Of a stretch of 64,000 nucleotides of DNA, positions 30,991 through 43,500 are shown one piece after another. The DNA comes from Endomychus coccineus (Eukaryota; Arthropoda; Insecta; Coleoptera; Endomychidae): the NCBI GenBank assembly GCA_958510875.1, contig OY294069.1:3100001-3164000 (forward strand). The letters run 5' to 3'. The notes under the pieces were generated by a model that did not search any database, was not told where the DNA came from, and saw nothing but the letters and a program-made list of their open reading frames with translations. Within the stretch, counting starts at the first letter, position 1; each line of letters begins with the position of its first letter. Position numbers and translations under genes: made by a program.

Positions 30991-33099
30991 TTGAAATAAT
31001 TGTTGATATTCAAAGTTTTATCGATGGTCTTGCCTTGCCGAATAAACAGATTTCCGAACCACTGAATGTGAGAATGTATGGTTTTCACCAAAGATACTAC
31101 AGGTAATAGAGATCTATGGTTTGCATTTTTCAGGTTATGTTTCAGAAAAGGTCGATATTTATTGAGTTGAATAATTAACATTTCTACAGGTCGTTATTTT
31201 CGCAGGTATTTATTATAGCAGTGATTGATTGCAAGTAAAAGTTCCCATAATGAAATTGTGTAAAAGCAAATCGGAATGTCTTGAGATATTTTAACGACAA
31301 GATGGGGAAGTATCATTTCAGTATTATCACAACGTTTGATGATACTACTTAGAGTGGATCTTATATTTCACTTGGTTGCATTAATAATTTTGATTATTTT
31401 AATTCCATCAGTTTGTAGCTAACACCCTTCAGCTGTTTAAAACTTCTTTAATGTGTTCCTTAAATCAGATTCAGGCATACAACTTGTTTTGAAATTATAT
31501 GTAAGTTGTACTTCTCTATAAAGTTGGGTGTTTTGACACTGAGGTACCATTGGAAAATGGGCATCTAAAACTAAAAGTAATTGTTTGTACTCTGAGACCA
31601 GTTCGATTCTATTGAATGAATCCTTTATCTCTTAGATAAACTGACGAGTTTTGCCCATTTTGATGTGGAAATTAAATTGTGTTCTGAATCATTATTCAAA
31701 GCAGGTGAACTTTCAAACAAATACTTTTATATCTTGCGTGTTAGAAGATTTGATATGTACACCCTGTGGTAGTGCATTCAACGATTATACAAAATTTAAA
31801 TATGGTATTGTTTATGTCACATTTTCAATATACTAGGTTTACTTATTAATCCAATCTTCGAACCCTATAATAATGAAACATACAAGCCTTACTATTACTT
31901 CAAAGTGTACCTAAGAAATGTGTCTTTAGCGATTCCCTGGCTTCTTCAAAGCTACATGTTTGGGTTATAAAATATGTCAAGTATGGCATTATACGGTTTG
32001 TAGTAAATAGTAATTATTTATAATGTTCAAAATTAAATTTATTTTTCTAATTCCAACACAGTTTTGATGCAACTTGTGCTACTTCATGATGTAAGATGTG
32101 TTATCTACAAATCCATGATAAGTTTATGTATATTGAATCTGGTGTACACAATAAAACTTTGGGCGCGGGATTTATTTCTTTTGGGGAGCCACATCAGATT
32201 CTTAGGAAATGACATAGGTAAAATGTTCTGTGATTTTAATTACATGACAGGCCCATCTGGCTTTAAAAAGCTTACACTAGGATTGATTTGATTTGACTTA
32301 ATTTTCTGTTGTAATAAGTATTACGCTGATGTACAGCTCAGAATCAATTTTAAAAGACAACTGGCTCAAAAACCACCTACTCCATAGTGTGAGATATGTT
32401 CCCTCTATACGAGTAACTCTTCAATTGCCCTATAATGTGTTATTTTAACTTTTATAAGAAGTATGAAATTGAACTCAGGCTTAACCTCTATGCCAAAATT
32501 AGTGAAAATTCATCTCTGAATTCCGTGATTAAGTTATCGTCATTTCTATCATCTTTCGATATACACAACACTTATTACAGCATACTGTCATATGTGTTGC
32601 CTACATAATTGTTTCATCCTGTCGTTCAATTATGTCGAGTATGTTTCTGATACCATTGATTAATAATTAACGCCGGTACCGACCTTCAACTTTGATGCTA
32701 CTAATAGTTAATTGAAGAATAAAGCATATCTGGGAGCCATATTCGAATGAATCTATAGAATTATCTGAATTCTCATATTATTTAGGAATTTCAATCATTT
32801 CCATATATCATATTATTTGCAACTCTTGTTTCAGAGTATCATAGAATGTTGATGTGGCTTAATTTTTCCTATTACCAATTATGAAGCTGATAATCTTTGA
32901 CTTTGTTCCAATTATGATGCCATCAAGAACTAATTTAAGAATGTAGTAATCTAGAGTTCTTAAGTGCTATATTAGGATCAACTTACATTCGAATTCTCTG
33001 AAAGAATACGTAGGCAACATTTGTTGCGCTACGTAGTTAGCTGTGTTGCCTATATAACAATCGATCATTGTAACTTTCAGATTTCGGAATCAATTCTTT
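30991..33099. other. Intergenic, no gene seen
   Basis: Short open frames occur at 31651, 32064 and 30930 (minus), but they have no recognisable similarity, no splice-supported extension and AT-driven residue composition. I do not call genes here. GTTGCCTA motifs near 32598 and 33005-33055 hint at a further diverged repeat. Confidence 0.5.
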
Positions 33100-33260
33100 C
33101 CAATGACAAAGTCAACATGATACATAATCATTTTGTTTTTTGATTCGTTTCATCAAAAATATTTTCCATATCCAATACACGGACTGTTAAATTGTTTATT
33201 CAATTCACTTTACTAATTTGTATTTCCTTCATATGAACGGTTGGCGGTTTTAATCATTGA
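33100..33260. repeat. Fourth copy of the 28.4-29.0 kb repeat
   Basis: TTTTGATTCGTTTCATCAAAAATATT...CAATACACGGACTGTTAAATTG followed by TTCAATTCACTTTACTAATTTG is a diverged match to the three copies at 28430-29056, in the same orientation. Confidence 0.5.
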
Positions 33261-33316
33261 AAATATGTTGCTACTTTTCAGATTTCAGAATCAATTCTTT
33301 CCAAGTGAATTTCAAT

Positions 33317-33366
33317 GGGTTATATCAAAGAGTTCTACTAAGTAGTGGAACTCTTTGGGTTATATC
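33317..33366. repeat. 30-bp hairpin between 10-bp direct repeats
   Basis: GGGTTATATC at 33317-33326 is repeated exactly at 33357-33366. The 30 bp between them pair end to end (AAAGAGTTC...GAACTCTTT, with an AAGT loop). The pattern looks like a tiny palindromic insertion with a target duplication, but chance or replication slippage could also produce it. Confidence 0.5.
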
Positions 33367-33539
33367 CGCTTCGCAATTCTACTTGATTTCAAACTATTCG
33401 ATTTTCAGTAACATGCTGTTCATTTTTTTTAAACAACATTCCAGATCCCTACGAAGTAAAGGTTCGTGCACCATTGACGAACTCTGACCAAAAGTAAAAC
33501 GGTTTGGAATATTTTTAACGAAGAAACTAATAAAAAACA

Positions 33540-35185
33540 AAGGTCACAAAAAATAATAATTCAACTAGACAGGATTGAAATTAAAGACCCACAAAAAATA
33601 GCATCTATATTCCAAAAAATATTTTGAACACTACACCATACATAATTTTTTCTGTACCCAGTGACTGAAAATGAGGTTTACAATATTCTTATGAGTTTTC
33701 CTAACAAATTCTCAGCAGGAGTCGATGAAATTCCTCTTGCAATATTAAAAAAAGCATCAATACATATCAGTGGAATTTTATCACAAATCATAAATGATTG
33801 TTTTATGTTTTTCAAATGACATTTTTCCTGCTAAGCTTAAGGAGGCTAAAGTACAACCCATATTTAAAAAAGAACAAAAAACAAATCCTGGTAATTATCG
33901 ACCGGTATTTCTTCTCCCTTCTGTGTCTAAGGTCTTTGAAAAGGCTTGTACAATCGGCTTATTGACTTTATTGAAAAGGAAAAACCAGTATGGATTTCGG
34001 AAAAAGAATTCAACTGAACTTGCAGTTTACAACTTTTTAAAATTTCTTTTTGGAAATATAGAACAAGAAAAGCAAGTAGCTGCTTTGTTCTTTGACCTGT
34101 CAAAGGCCTTTGACACAGTGGACTTTACTCTGATGCTGAAAAAACTTAAGCGATTGGGGATAAGAGGCGTTGTTCTAAAACTAATTGAAACGTATCTCAA
34201 AGACCGAAAACAAATTGTCAGCATCAAGAACAACAATATCTCTTTCTATTCAGAATGGGAGGACATTCGGCAAGGCATCCCTCAAGGTTAGATAATGGGT
34301 CCGTTTATTTTTCTACTTTACGCAGGCGACCTCCCTGAGATAGTTGGTGAGGATCAGGCATATCAGTACGCAGATGACATTACTTGTTCTGAAGCGGAAC
34401 TGTTGCTTGAGAAGCCCTCTCAATAAGTTGTTATGGAGTAGCAGAGGGAATGGCTAAATGGTGTGAACAAAATAATTTAAGTTTTAATGTTCAAAAAACT
34501 GCTTTAATGAAATTTCAAAAAACTGGTCAAATCAAAGATTCCCTACTTGTGAAACTTGATCATAAAACCATCCCAAACACAAACACAGTCAACAAACACA
34601 TGGATCCTTTGCTTAGCTGGGAAAACCGCATAAAAACTTTAACCTTAAGACTTTATAGTGCAACAGGAGTAGTTCGTCGTTTGCGTGATGTAATTTCCCC
34701 AAATAGTTTTAAGAGATATTATTTCGCCAGTATACAAAGTATTATAACCTATGGAATCATATTCTGGGGATCCTCCAGCAGTGCTACAAAAGTTTTCAAA
34801 GCTCAAAAACGTATAATAAGTGCGTTCCTAGGATTACATCCTAGAACATCATGTAAAACGCATTTTGGAAGCTTGGGCATGTTAGTTGTGCCATCTCCCT
34901 ATTTTTTGCACTTGGTTCTATTTGTCAAAAAAAAATAAAAATCTTTTTCCTGTAAATAGACGCTTTTATGGGACACAAATGTACATGACAACTAGGGACA
35001 GAGATGGCTTAGTTATACCAAATCTTAACTACTTTTTACGAGAGAGGTCCAGAGTATAGAGCTATTAAAGCCTACCGCAGCCTGCCAGTGGAGATAAGGG
35101 AGGTGGATAACCTCAGTCGCTTCAGAAGGAGAGTTTATTTGTATCTACAGGAAAGAATCATATATTACTTTAATTTTTAATTTTG
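33540..35185 (+). pseudogene. Broken non-LTR retrotransposon reverse transcriptase
   Basis: Degenerate 3' half of a Jockey/CR1-type LINE. Reading starts near 33660 with a fingers-region remnant (AGVDEIPLAILKKA) and continues with NPGNYRPV. Motif A follows, FDLSKAFDTV, with the two aspartates seen in this family. Next are GIPQG and then YADD, the catalytic motif, near 34366-34377. A TAG at 34288-34290 replaces the residue after GIPQG and a TAA follows at about 34423. The frame then shifts, and the thumb and C-terminal part (NRIKTLTLRLYSATG..., then TTRDRDGLVIPN and LPVEIREVDNLSRF) continues in other frames to about 35150. At least two stops and two frameshifts make it dead. There is no endonuclease domain, so the copy is 5' truncated. 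It belongs to a different family from the LINEs in PINK1 intron 4. Confidence 0.88.
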
Positions 35186-35383
35186 TCTTCGTAAATAAGT
35201 CATTTATCTTTTTAACTTTTGTTCTCAAGAATGTTACTTAAAATATTATTAAAATGTATCTTTTTTAATACTTTTGTATGTAAGTTTAAACAAACCGTAT
35301 CATCTTTTTCCAATATTCAAAAATCTGATCAAGTTGCAGACCATCTGAGCTTGCTCTGGGCCTGTGAATCGGCAAATTTTATC

Positions 35384-35764
35384 AAGCTATTGCATATAGC
35401 TTTTATCGAGGGCTTTGAGCGCGGCGACCGAATCAAGAAATTCCGTAACGAAAAAACCTAAGACCTAAACACCTAACATGTGTCAAATTAATTAATTAAT
35501 TTGAAGTTTCTAAAAGTGAGAAATTTCGCTATTTTATACGAATGTTATAACACTCTAGCGCTTTAGACTCCGGGATTTTCACGTGGCCTATCGAAATTAG
35601 AAGGTTCGAATTATCTAAAAACGTAATTGCATGAACTCCAGACGTCCTATGTAATTAGCTACGAACCAAATCATTTTGACATATGCCTCTAGGAGCTCGC
35701 TACGCTTCAGTTAGAGTTTATACGTTAGACGCGTAGCAGAGACCTGAGAAAACCTGTTTCTATT
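35384..35764 (+). mobile_element. Helentron 5' end fragment
   Basis: AAGCTATTGCATATAGCTTT followed by GCGCGGCGACCGAATCAAG and AAATTCCGTAACGAAAAA is the 5' terminus also seen at 35765 and 48621. About 300 bp of internal sequence follow and are cut by the next Helentron terminus. The internal part 35524-35740 reappears inverted at about 51440-51645, so the two copies share internal sequence in opposite orientation. Confidence 0.7.
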
Positions 35765-37022
35765 AAGCTATTGCATATAGCTTTTAACACGGGCTATGAG
35801 CGCGGCGACCGAATCAAGAAATTCCGTAACGAAAAATAACAGGAACTCGTTTATGTTGCGCTCTCTCGGGTGACTAATATTGAAAAATTGTATATGACGA
35901 CAAAAAACGATAATTCTACATTCAAGTTTTATAATAATCGAAGGCAAGCTGCATCGACTGCATCTTTGTTGCAAAAATTCAAAAGACTGCCTTTAAATAG
36001 TGTTCAGACGACAGCTCAAAGTGTCTTAGATTTCATTAGTAATAGAAATGGCATTTCAATAATGACTTGCAATTGCCAAAGTCAAAATAGTCACAAATAC
36101 GATTTACAAGATTCAGTTACGAGACAAACAAATGTGTTACTTCTTACCGAATCTTGCATGGCGCATGATAATCCGATTGAAATACCTAATTTCAATTGTA
36201 TTGTTCAATTCAAACGAGATACTGTTCCAAAAGATGGGGTAGCTATTTACCAAAATAATAATAATGTAACTAATATTATGACTCCGAAAATTGAAATAAA
36301 TATTGCACACATTAGCGATGTTAATGTTAGGCGCTCATTTTTTGGAGATATTTGTGCGTGCTTTTGCAAACTTAGAAATGGCCTACACATAGTCATGGTA
36401 GCAATTTACATTTATCCGAATCCAAAATTGGACGAGGTAGGGCATTTTATTCATCGCACTTTACTGGAGTACACTGAAGAAGGGTCGAAAATACTTGGTA
36501 CAAATGGTAATAAATTTCCACTTATCTTGGCTGGCGATTTCAACATCAACTTCGCTGATAAAAAATCAGAGCGGTTGACAACTTTTCTTTCGGAAAAATT
36601 GAATTTGAAAATGAATAATGATCCACAAGAATCCACAACAAAATATGGGACCCCCATTGACGCGGTCTTTTCCAGATATTTAGAGGATGTCAAGTCTCAA
36701 ACTTAAGTCTCTTATTTCAGTTATTCAGTTACCATAAACCTATAGTTTCAATGATAACAAATTCCTGAATAACCTACATGTATTGTAAGATAATAAAAAT
36801 ATTTTAAATGATATTAACTTCTCATTTATTCAATAAAAGAAAAAAATTTGTTTTCTTATCGGTCACCACGCTCAAAAAGTGTAACTTGAATTAATATCAA
36901 AGAAAAAATTGAATTAAGAAAAAAAATACTGCATGAATTTAAAAAAATAAATAATTATAATTACATAAGTTGAGAAAAAATGCTATGCAATAGCTTCACC
37001 GCGGCAGTCCCCGAGTGCCAGA
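35765..37022 (+). mobile_element. Helentron (Helitron2-type) copy carrying helicase-endonuclease remnant
   Basis: The 5' end AAGCTATTGCATATAGCTTT at 35765 and the 3' end TGCTATGCAATAGCTTCACC with GGCAGTCCCCGAGTGCCA at 36981-37020 match the termini of the element at 48621-51870. The ends share the short complementary words GCTATTGCATA and TATGCAATAGC, as known for Helentrons, and have no target duplication. The 1.26-kb copy is an internal deletion derivative: the 5' terminus is joined to the last part of the protein-coding region. Confidence 0.75.
35840..36790 (+). pseudogene. Helentron helicase C-terminus fused to endonuclease domain (broken)
   Basis: The frame is open from 35840. It begins with QELVYVALSRVTNIEKLYMT, whose YVALSRV is motif VI of Pif1/RepHel-type SF1 helicases. 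A linker follows, then an exonuclease-endonuclease-phosphatase domain: MTCNCQS near codon 68, LLTES (catalytic Glu), LAGDFNIN (Asp/Asn pair) and STTKYGTPIDAVFSR. The frame ends at 36704-36706 with TAA where the family usually has Tyr. Beyond it VSYFSY is readable, and HKPIVSMIT with the final catalytic His appears one frame away, so there is a nonsense change plus a frameshift. Helicase motifs I-V, the Rep domain and the N-terminus are absent. The open stretch starts without an ATG, as expected for a deletion product. This Helitron helicase plus endonuclease arrangement is characteristic of Helentrons. Confidence 0.85.
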
Positions 37023-37251
37023 CGTTTTTTATTTTCATTTTTTTCTTTGACGTTGCTTTTTTGTAATTTCGCAAGTTTTATTCTATTCTATTCTATTTCT
37101 AGTGAACGAATATTGTGCAAAATATTTTATTTCCTCACAAAATTCATCTTACCTTCGGATTAGAATCAGGTGACAAGCTTCTCCAGAAGTTCAGGAAGTA
37201 AAAATATATAAAAAATTGAATGATAAGGTAAAAGATAATAAAACAATACAT

Positions 37252-37257
37252 TTTATT
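37252..37257 (-). terminator. Possible UBE2J2 polyadenylation signal
   Basis: TTTATT on the plus strand reads AATAAA on the minus strand, 272 bp past the UBE2J2 stop codon. It is the first good AATAAA I found downstream. Use is inferred only. Confidence 0.4.
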
Positions 37258-37528
37258 CATAACTTTTATATATCACATTTAAAAAAAACTTATAAAATCT
37301 TCTTTATAACTGACAAATGTTTAATATAATAATTAATAAGTTCCCTTCCAATTCAAATTCATATGATTAATTAACAAAATAATAACAATAGTGTATATAT
37401 CAGAATCTTCGATAGAAAACCGTTATAATTTTTCTAAGCATATTACTAAATCGTTTCCAGTATCTTCTTTGAACAGATAAACTAAAATCGGAAAGTAAAA
37501 TTAAAAAATGAATTGGCACTGCTATAAC

Positions 37529-39153
37529 TTAGTCAGTTTCGGATGAACTGTGTTTCATTACGTATTTCACAGTGAAAGCAAATGCGGCAAAGCCAATGAT
37601 GACTATTAAATTTGTTATGCAAGATTGAATATTGTTACTTGGTTCTGCTACTGACCGAGAATTGTTCTGATTCTCCAGTTGATTTGCCAAAGTCGCACTT
37701 CGTTTCGATATGTCTTCCTAGAACAAGTTTTTCGTAAAATATAAATACGTTTTAACGTTGTAATGAACAAATAGAGAGGCAATCAACGTTACAATTTAAA
37801 TGTTCAAATTAAATTACCTGCATCTGGGTGACAATTTCTGGGAAAAGTTCACAAAATTCCTTATTTCTCAAATTGAATTCTAACGAATGGTAAGCAAATT
37901 GTCGTTTGTCGTTATCTGTCGTTTCGATGCTACCTAACGTAGGGCACTTTTCGTTCTGCGAAAAAAACAAAGTTCCGTTAAGACACAAGTTTCCTCATAT
38001 TTCGAAAATTCATGTTAGAATCCAACACATGCGTGTTAGTTGAAAATAACAAATACCTCAAAAATCATCAAATACAATGTTTGCTATCGACTAAGATTAC
38101 ATACAGCCCTCTAAAGAGTGAACCCTGAAGATCGATCTTTGTCAACATCTCCGAAACGATAAAATTATGAAACTCAAAATGGTATATCATTGCTCAACTA
38201 TGTCTAGAACTAGGGGGGGCGTACGGAAAAAAACACCCCAACCTTTAAGTACTTGATTTTTCATAATCATGAAATTTTATTGTATTGATGAATTTTTTTC
38301 AGCATATTTGAACTTATTTTGGCAAAAAAGGTCGTCTTGTTTTATTTCGATTGGACACATCATTTTCGAGTAGAATCGAATTGAAAATTATCTGACTCTA
38401 AACTGAGAATGGCGCAAAAATTCTGATAACATTTTTTTTATCATGAACGCGATAATTTATGGATACGGAATTTAGGATACAGCCTGATTCTATTAAATTA
38501 TTAAATGACTTTTTACTTTACTTTTGAAATATCAATGTAAACAGAAACAATGAATAAAATTGAATAATAGGTGTTACTGCATTTCAAGAAACACAATTGC
38601 TAATTGTTCAATGAAAGGTGCAAATTGTATCATGTGAATCACTAGATAACATTTCAATTTAAGAACAAAGAAATACAAATTCCCAACAAATACTCACCAT
38701 AAAACTCAAAAGACCTGTTAATATAGTTGAAACACTCCATGCAGGATTCCAGGTGTCTGGATGAAAATCAGATATACTCAAACATAACTTCTTATTTGTT
38801 TTAAATCTACCATTAGGTGTTACCATATATATCGCAGGTGGTTTAAATGGGAATTCCTTTGGAAACACTAGCTTGCCATGGTAATAACCACCTTCATAAG
38901 GAGTATTTTCAGGACCACAAACAACATAATGCCTATGAGGAAATTCAAATTAAATATTGCCACATCTGAACTTTGAACTTGATTCTTAAAATATATAGTT
39001 GAATGAGAAATTTGTTGATGGATGTATCTCTTACCACTCCAATATATTTGATGGCACCGGTTCTGCTGTTATGTAGGGTATGGGATCTTTTTTGAGTCGT
39101 AAATAATCTTGTTTTAACCGTGAATTTGAACTATTCAGCTTTCTGCTGGACAT
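37529..39153 (-). CDS. UBE2J2: Ubiquitin-conjugating enzyme E2 J2, four coding exons
   Basis: UBC6-type, tail-anchored E2 that accepts ubiquitin from E1 and works with ER ligases in ER-associated degradation. Coding exons, in transcript order: 39153-39035, 38932-38698, 37955-37818, 37717-37529. All junctions are GT...AG and the lengths (119+235+138+189 nt) close to 226 codons plus stop TAA. The protein starts [20 protein letters not shown]. The UBC fold follows, with [10 protein letters not shown], the TPNGRF segment and [18 protein letters not shown], where the active-site Cys is in KLCLS, then [13 protein letters not shown]. The last exon ends in a hydrophobic tail anchor ([19 protein letters not shown]) and a short polar end, as in the family. 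Introns are 102, 742 and 100 bp. No stop or frameshift is present. It is transcribed away from PINK1. Non-coding 5' exons cannot be seen. Confidence 0.96.
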
Positions 39154-40506
39154 TTCTTATGATTTACATATATATATATATTTCTATTAAATTTTCTGTC
39201 CCATCTATAGAAACATCATATGCCACTAGCTACAACTTAATACATTCTTTATATTGTCTTTAAAAGATGGAATTCAACTTATGAAGTTTAGATTCGAATC
39301 GTCGGGGATATCAAAACTAGTTCAACACTTCAATTTAAAATTTTGATCCATAATCAATCACAACTATCAAATTGGGTTTTAAAGTTCTTTTAATTTGCCT
39401 TTTATTTGGAACAGTCACTACTTCGAAATCAAACGTCATTCCAACCTATAATGAATGATAGATCAGGAAATATTGGTGGAACATAGAATTCATAGAACTA
39501 AAAATTCTGTAATTCAATTAATTTAAACGTTGGATTCTGAAAAGAGATACTGCTCAATATATAAGGAATATATCCAATATTAACCTTCTAGAGACTTACT
39601 GGATAATATCGACAAACTCTAGGATCTAGGTGAATTTCACTCTTACACTGAGCATTGAAGTCATCACACCCTCAACCACTGAATTTCTTAAGACTTTTTA
39701 AGAGCAATCTTGTGGTGATGCCTTCTATGCAATTTGAATTCCACAATAAACTTTAGGATCTCTCACCAGCGGAGTGATCTAATAATGCTTAGTAAGAGAA
39801 TGTGGCTTTAATTTTTAGGTCTATATTCTATTCTTACATAACATGAAATAGGCTCATTATCAAAGCCCAGGCATAGATTTCAGTAATGAAATCAGGAATA
39901 TTTTCAAAATTGTATTAGCGATTACTGTTGTGGCTAAAGATAGTTTGCAAAATGAAGTATAGATGGCGAATTTGATAATTTATATTTATAGTCAGTTGTA
40001 CACAAAAATTCTTTATATTTCACCTGTATCTGAATTATACTCGATACTCTATTTTCAAATCACGAAATACTATTATGCAACATAATTAACACTAGCTAAT
40101 TTTTCAAAGATGTGCGTAGTTGGGGTGTCAAGTATGTAAGATAATAATTAAAAATACATCGGCATTCATGCATTAACGAACGCGGTACAGACGTTCAGAA
40201 AAATTCCTTCGTATTTCCACTATCGTGCGAGTTTCATAAAAACTCGGCTACGTTCGTCTGAGATAAGCTTCTCGCATGAACAAGGAAGCAAAGTCATTCC
40301 AGGAAGAAAAGGAAAGAGATTATTTTCACAAGTAAACATCACATGAATTTTACACACCGATCTCACATCATTGTTTTCATTTTGTAGTTTGTAACACCTG
40401 CATCTGCCAAACAATGGCATCCGACAAGTGTCAAGATATTGTGTGATTTTTTGGGTTAGTCACAAAAAAACCGATAGGTTCCTGAAAAGGGAGGAATTCA
40501 ACGTAG
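39154..40506. promoter_or_regulatory. Divergent intergenic region between UBE2J2 and PINK1
   Basis: The only sequence between the two start codons, so it must hold both promoters and 5' UTRs. A short (TA)n run lies at 39168-39182. I could not identify a TATA box or initiator with confidence, and no open frame here looks coding; the 66-codon minus-strand frame at 40220-40420 has no recognisable similarity. Confidence 0.45.
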
Positions 40507-43500
40507 ATGCTAGTGCTGAAAATGTCTTTAAGAGCACTAGGTCATCGCGTATTTAAACATGGTGCAAACTTTATACGAAACATACGCAGCAGAAGAGAGT
40601 TTCATAGCACAAATATTTTCGGCAAAATTAATGTCGCTCAAGGAGCTTCAGCTACACCACAGCAAGTTTCGAATTCTGCGGCACAATGGGCTGTACCGAG
40701 AAATTTCGTGCTGAGAAATGTGGGTGTACAAATAGGGCTACAAGCTCGTAGAATACTCATCGACAATGTACTTAATCGAGTTACGAATAGCTTAGCTTCG
40801 GATCTTCGAAAACGGGCTGCTAGAAGGTAAGTACAAGTTGGTATGTTAAGTCATTTCAATGTACTAGCGATATTTCCTCAAATATTTTATTCTCCATTCT
40901 GAAATAATGAATTGTTCATGTTTCACTTAACTTCATGTTGTGTCCCATTAAAAACAGTGTTGAATTAATAGTTTTGTTATTAGAATATTGTATGGTGATT
41001 CTGGACCATTCTTTGCACTGGTTGGAATAAGTTTGGCTTCTGGAACAGGAATTTTAACTAAAGAAGAAGAGCTAGAGGGAGTTTGTTGGGAAATTCGAGT
41101 AAGTGACTTCCTTGAAATGATAATAAACTGATTTTCTCATAACAATTGGAGGTTATAATAGTAGGCAAATTTAATTGTTCATTTGATTCAGTGAATGATA
41201 TTGGGCTAAAAATTCCACAATGTCCAGTTCTTGATGTGTCTTCTGTTCACTGGAATGTCAACTGAAATAAGCTGCATGTTTTCAGGAAGCAGTGTCCAAG
41301 ATAAATTGGAATTTCCATGATGTCGACATATGCAATGCAGAAATTTCATTGAAAGATGTTTCAGTTGGTAAAAGAATCGGTGGAGGAGCAAGTGCTGTGG
41401 TTTATTCTGCTAAAATAGAAAATCAAGAATTAGAACCACAAACACCGGCCAATCTTGTAGAACCATTATCTGATGAAAAAGTAAACGGAAACGATAGTGC
41501 AACGTATCCTCTAGCATTGAAAATGATGTACAATTATGATATTCAATCGAACGCAATGGCTATTTTGAGAGGAATGTACAGGGAAACAGTACCGGCGAGA
41601 ATACAATTCAATAGTGTCAGTGGTTCTGACTGGGAAATAGAGTAAGTTATTTTATAATAAAAAATACTTTTGTTGATAAAAATTAATTATTTTTGAATCG
41701 AGTTCGTTTGTGCATTAAAATGTTGTATGCATAATCGATAATTAAGCAATAATTAACGATAATACTAATTTTCCATTACTGAAGAAACGAATTGGAGTAC
41801 CTCTGATTTATTAATTATTTCTGCAGATTAGCCAACAGAAAACGCTATTTACCGCCTCATCCCAACATCGTGGCAATGTTTTCCGTTTTTGCAGATTATG
41901 TACCCGAGCTGGAGAACTGCCGAAATTTGTATCCCGCTGCACTTCCTGCCCGGATTTTTGCGGAAGGTGAAGGCAGGAATATGTCGTTATTTTTGCTGAT
42001 GAAAAGGTAAGGTTTTTCAATCTATAGTGGATTGTCCGTAGGTCTTTTGGGGTTTTATGTAAATTTTAATGAAGAGATCCATTGATTATTTAAAAATCGC
42101 TGCGCGCGTGTGTCAGCAAATTGGCTGAATTTTTTTGAGTCGATGCACCCTTGAAGTAGAGCTCTTTTCCAAAATTTCGAGAGTTCATGGGGGCCATTAA
42201 ATTTGACCATTTTTGGGACATAAAGTTGGCCAATTTCTAGCTACCGCGGTCGAAAAAGGTAAATCTAACTTCGGAATCGTGATCAGCGACCCCGAAAACC
42301 CCCCGAGTGGAGTTTTCCAGCCAATTTTGGCAATACTTACCAATTTTGCAAATTTTCCCATAAAAATTGGCCAATTTCCGGTTTAACAGGTGAAAAATGG
42401 TCGAGCGACTAGATCTTTAAGTTCAATATCGTTCAGTATCCGTCCAGGAACGATTTGCAAAAAAAATTAAGTTGATTGGTCTGTATGGAAAAAATTCCGA
42501 GCTTTTTTGCTAAATTGACTCGACTAATAGATAGATAGATTTTTATTTGTTCCTAGATTACAAAGTAATATTGACCCAATGGGTATAGAACACGTCAAAA
42601 TTATAATTAATTGAATTAATAACTAAGTCTACTGAGTGGTGTTCCAAAATTTAATTGATGCTTTCAGAGTATAATTTCATCTAGAAAATACTCCTCCATA
42701 CTGTAATATGCTTTTTTCAACAAATATGAGCTTAATATCTTTTTAAATAATTTTATTGGTAGATTACGGTAGATTACCGGGATTTTATTAAAGATTTTGA
42801 TCACCATATAAGTCACATTCTTTTGTTAATATGACCATTTGAATCTGACAGGTAAGTAATTGTCTCTCTGTCTTGTATCATATTCATGCAACTGCTCGAC
42901 TCTATCTATTATATCTTTATTATTCATAACAAAGAGGATGGATTCTATAATGTATAAACCATATAATGTGTGTACATTCTCCGATCGGAATAAGTTCTTA
43001 CAACTCTGCAAATAAGGCAAGTTGAATATGAATCTAATGCATTTTTATTGCAAGATAAAAATTCTTATAGCTTCTGAAGAGCCTCCCCAAAATGATAAGC
43101 CATACCTTACCCTGCTCTGCACAAATGCATGATAGGCAGTAAGAGCTGCTGCTTTATTAATATGTATAGATATTACTCTTAGTGCATATGTATATTGGGC
43201 AATGGTTTTTGATAATTTATCAATATGAGTGGTCCAATCTAATCGCGAATCGATATTTATTCCTAGGAATGACACTGAATCTTGAGATTCTATATTTTGG
43301 GTTTCTCCATCAATATTCACTTTCTCTGTATATTCTTTTAGAAAGCTAAATTTAATTATTTGTGTTTTATTTACATTTAACATAAGATCATTTGATTCGA
43401 ACCAGGAATTTAAGTCATCTAAAGATTTTTTGACTTTATCTTTGAGGCCTATCAATTCCTCGTCCGCTAGAACTTGTGATGTGTCATCTGCAAATTGACA

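Noticed and set aside
31651..32291. Open frames of 61 and 75 codons on the plus strand
   Set aside because: AT-driven composition, no known domain, no splice or promoter evidence.
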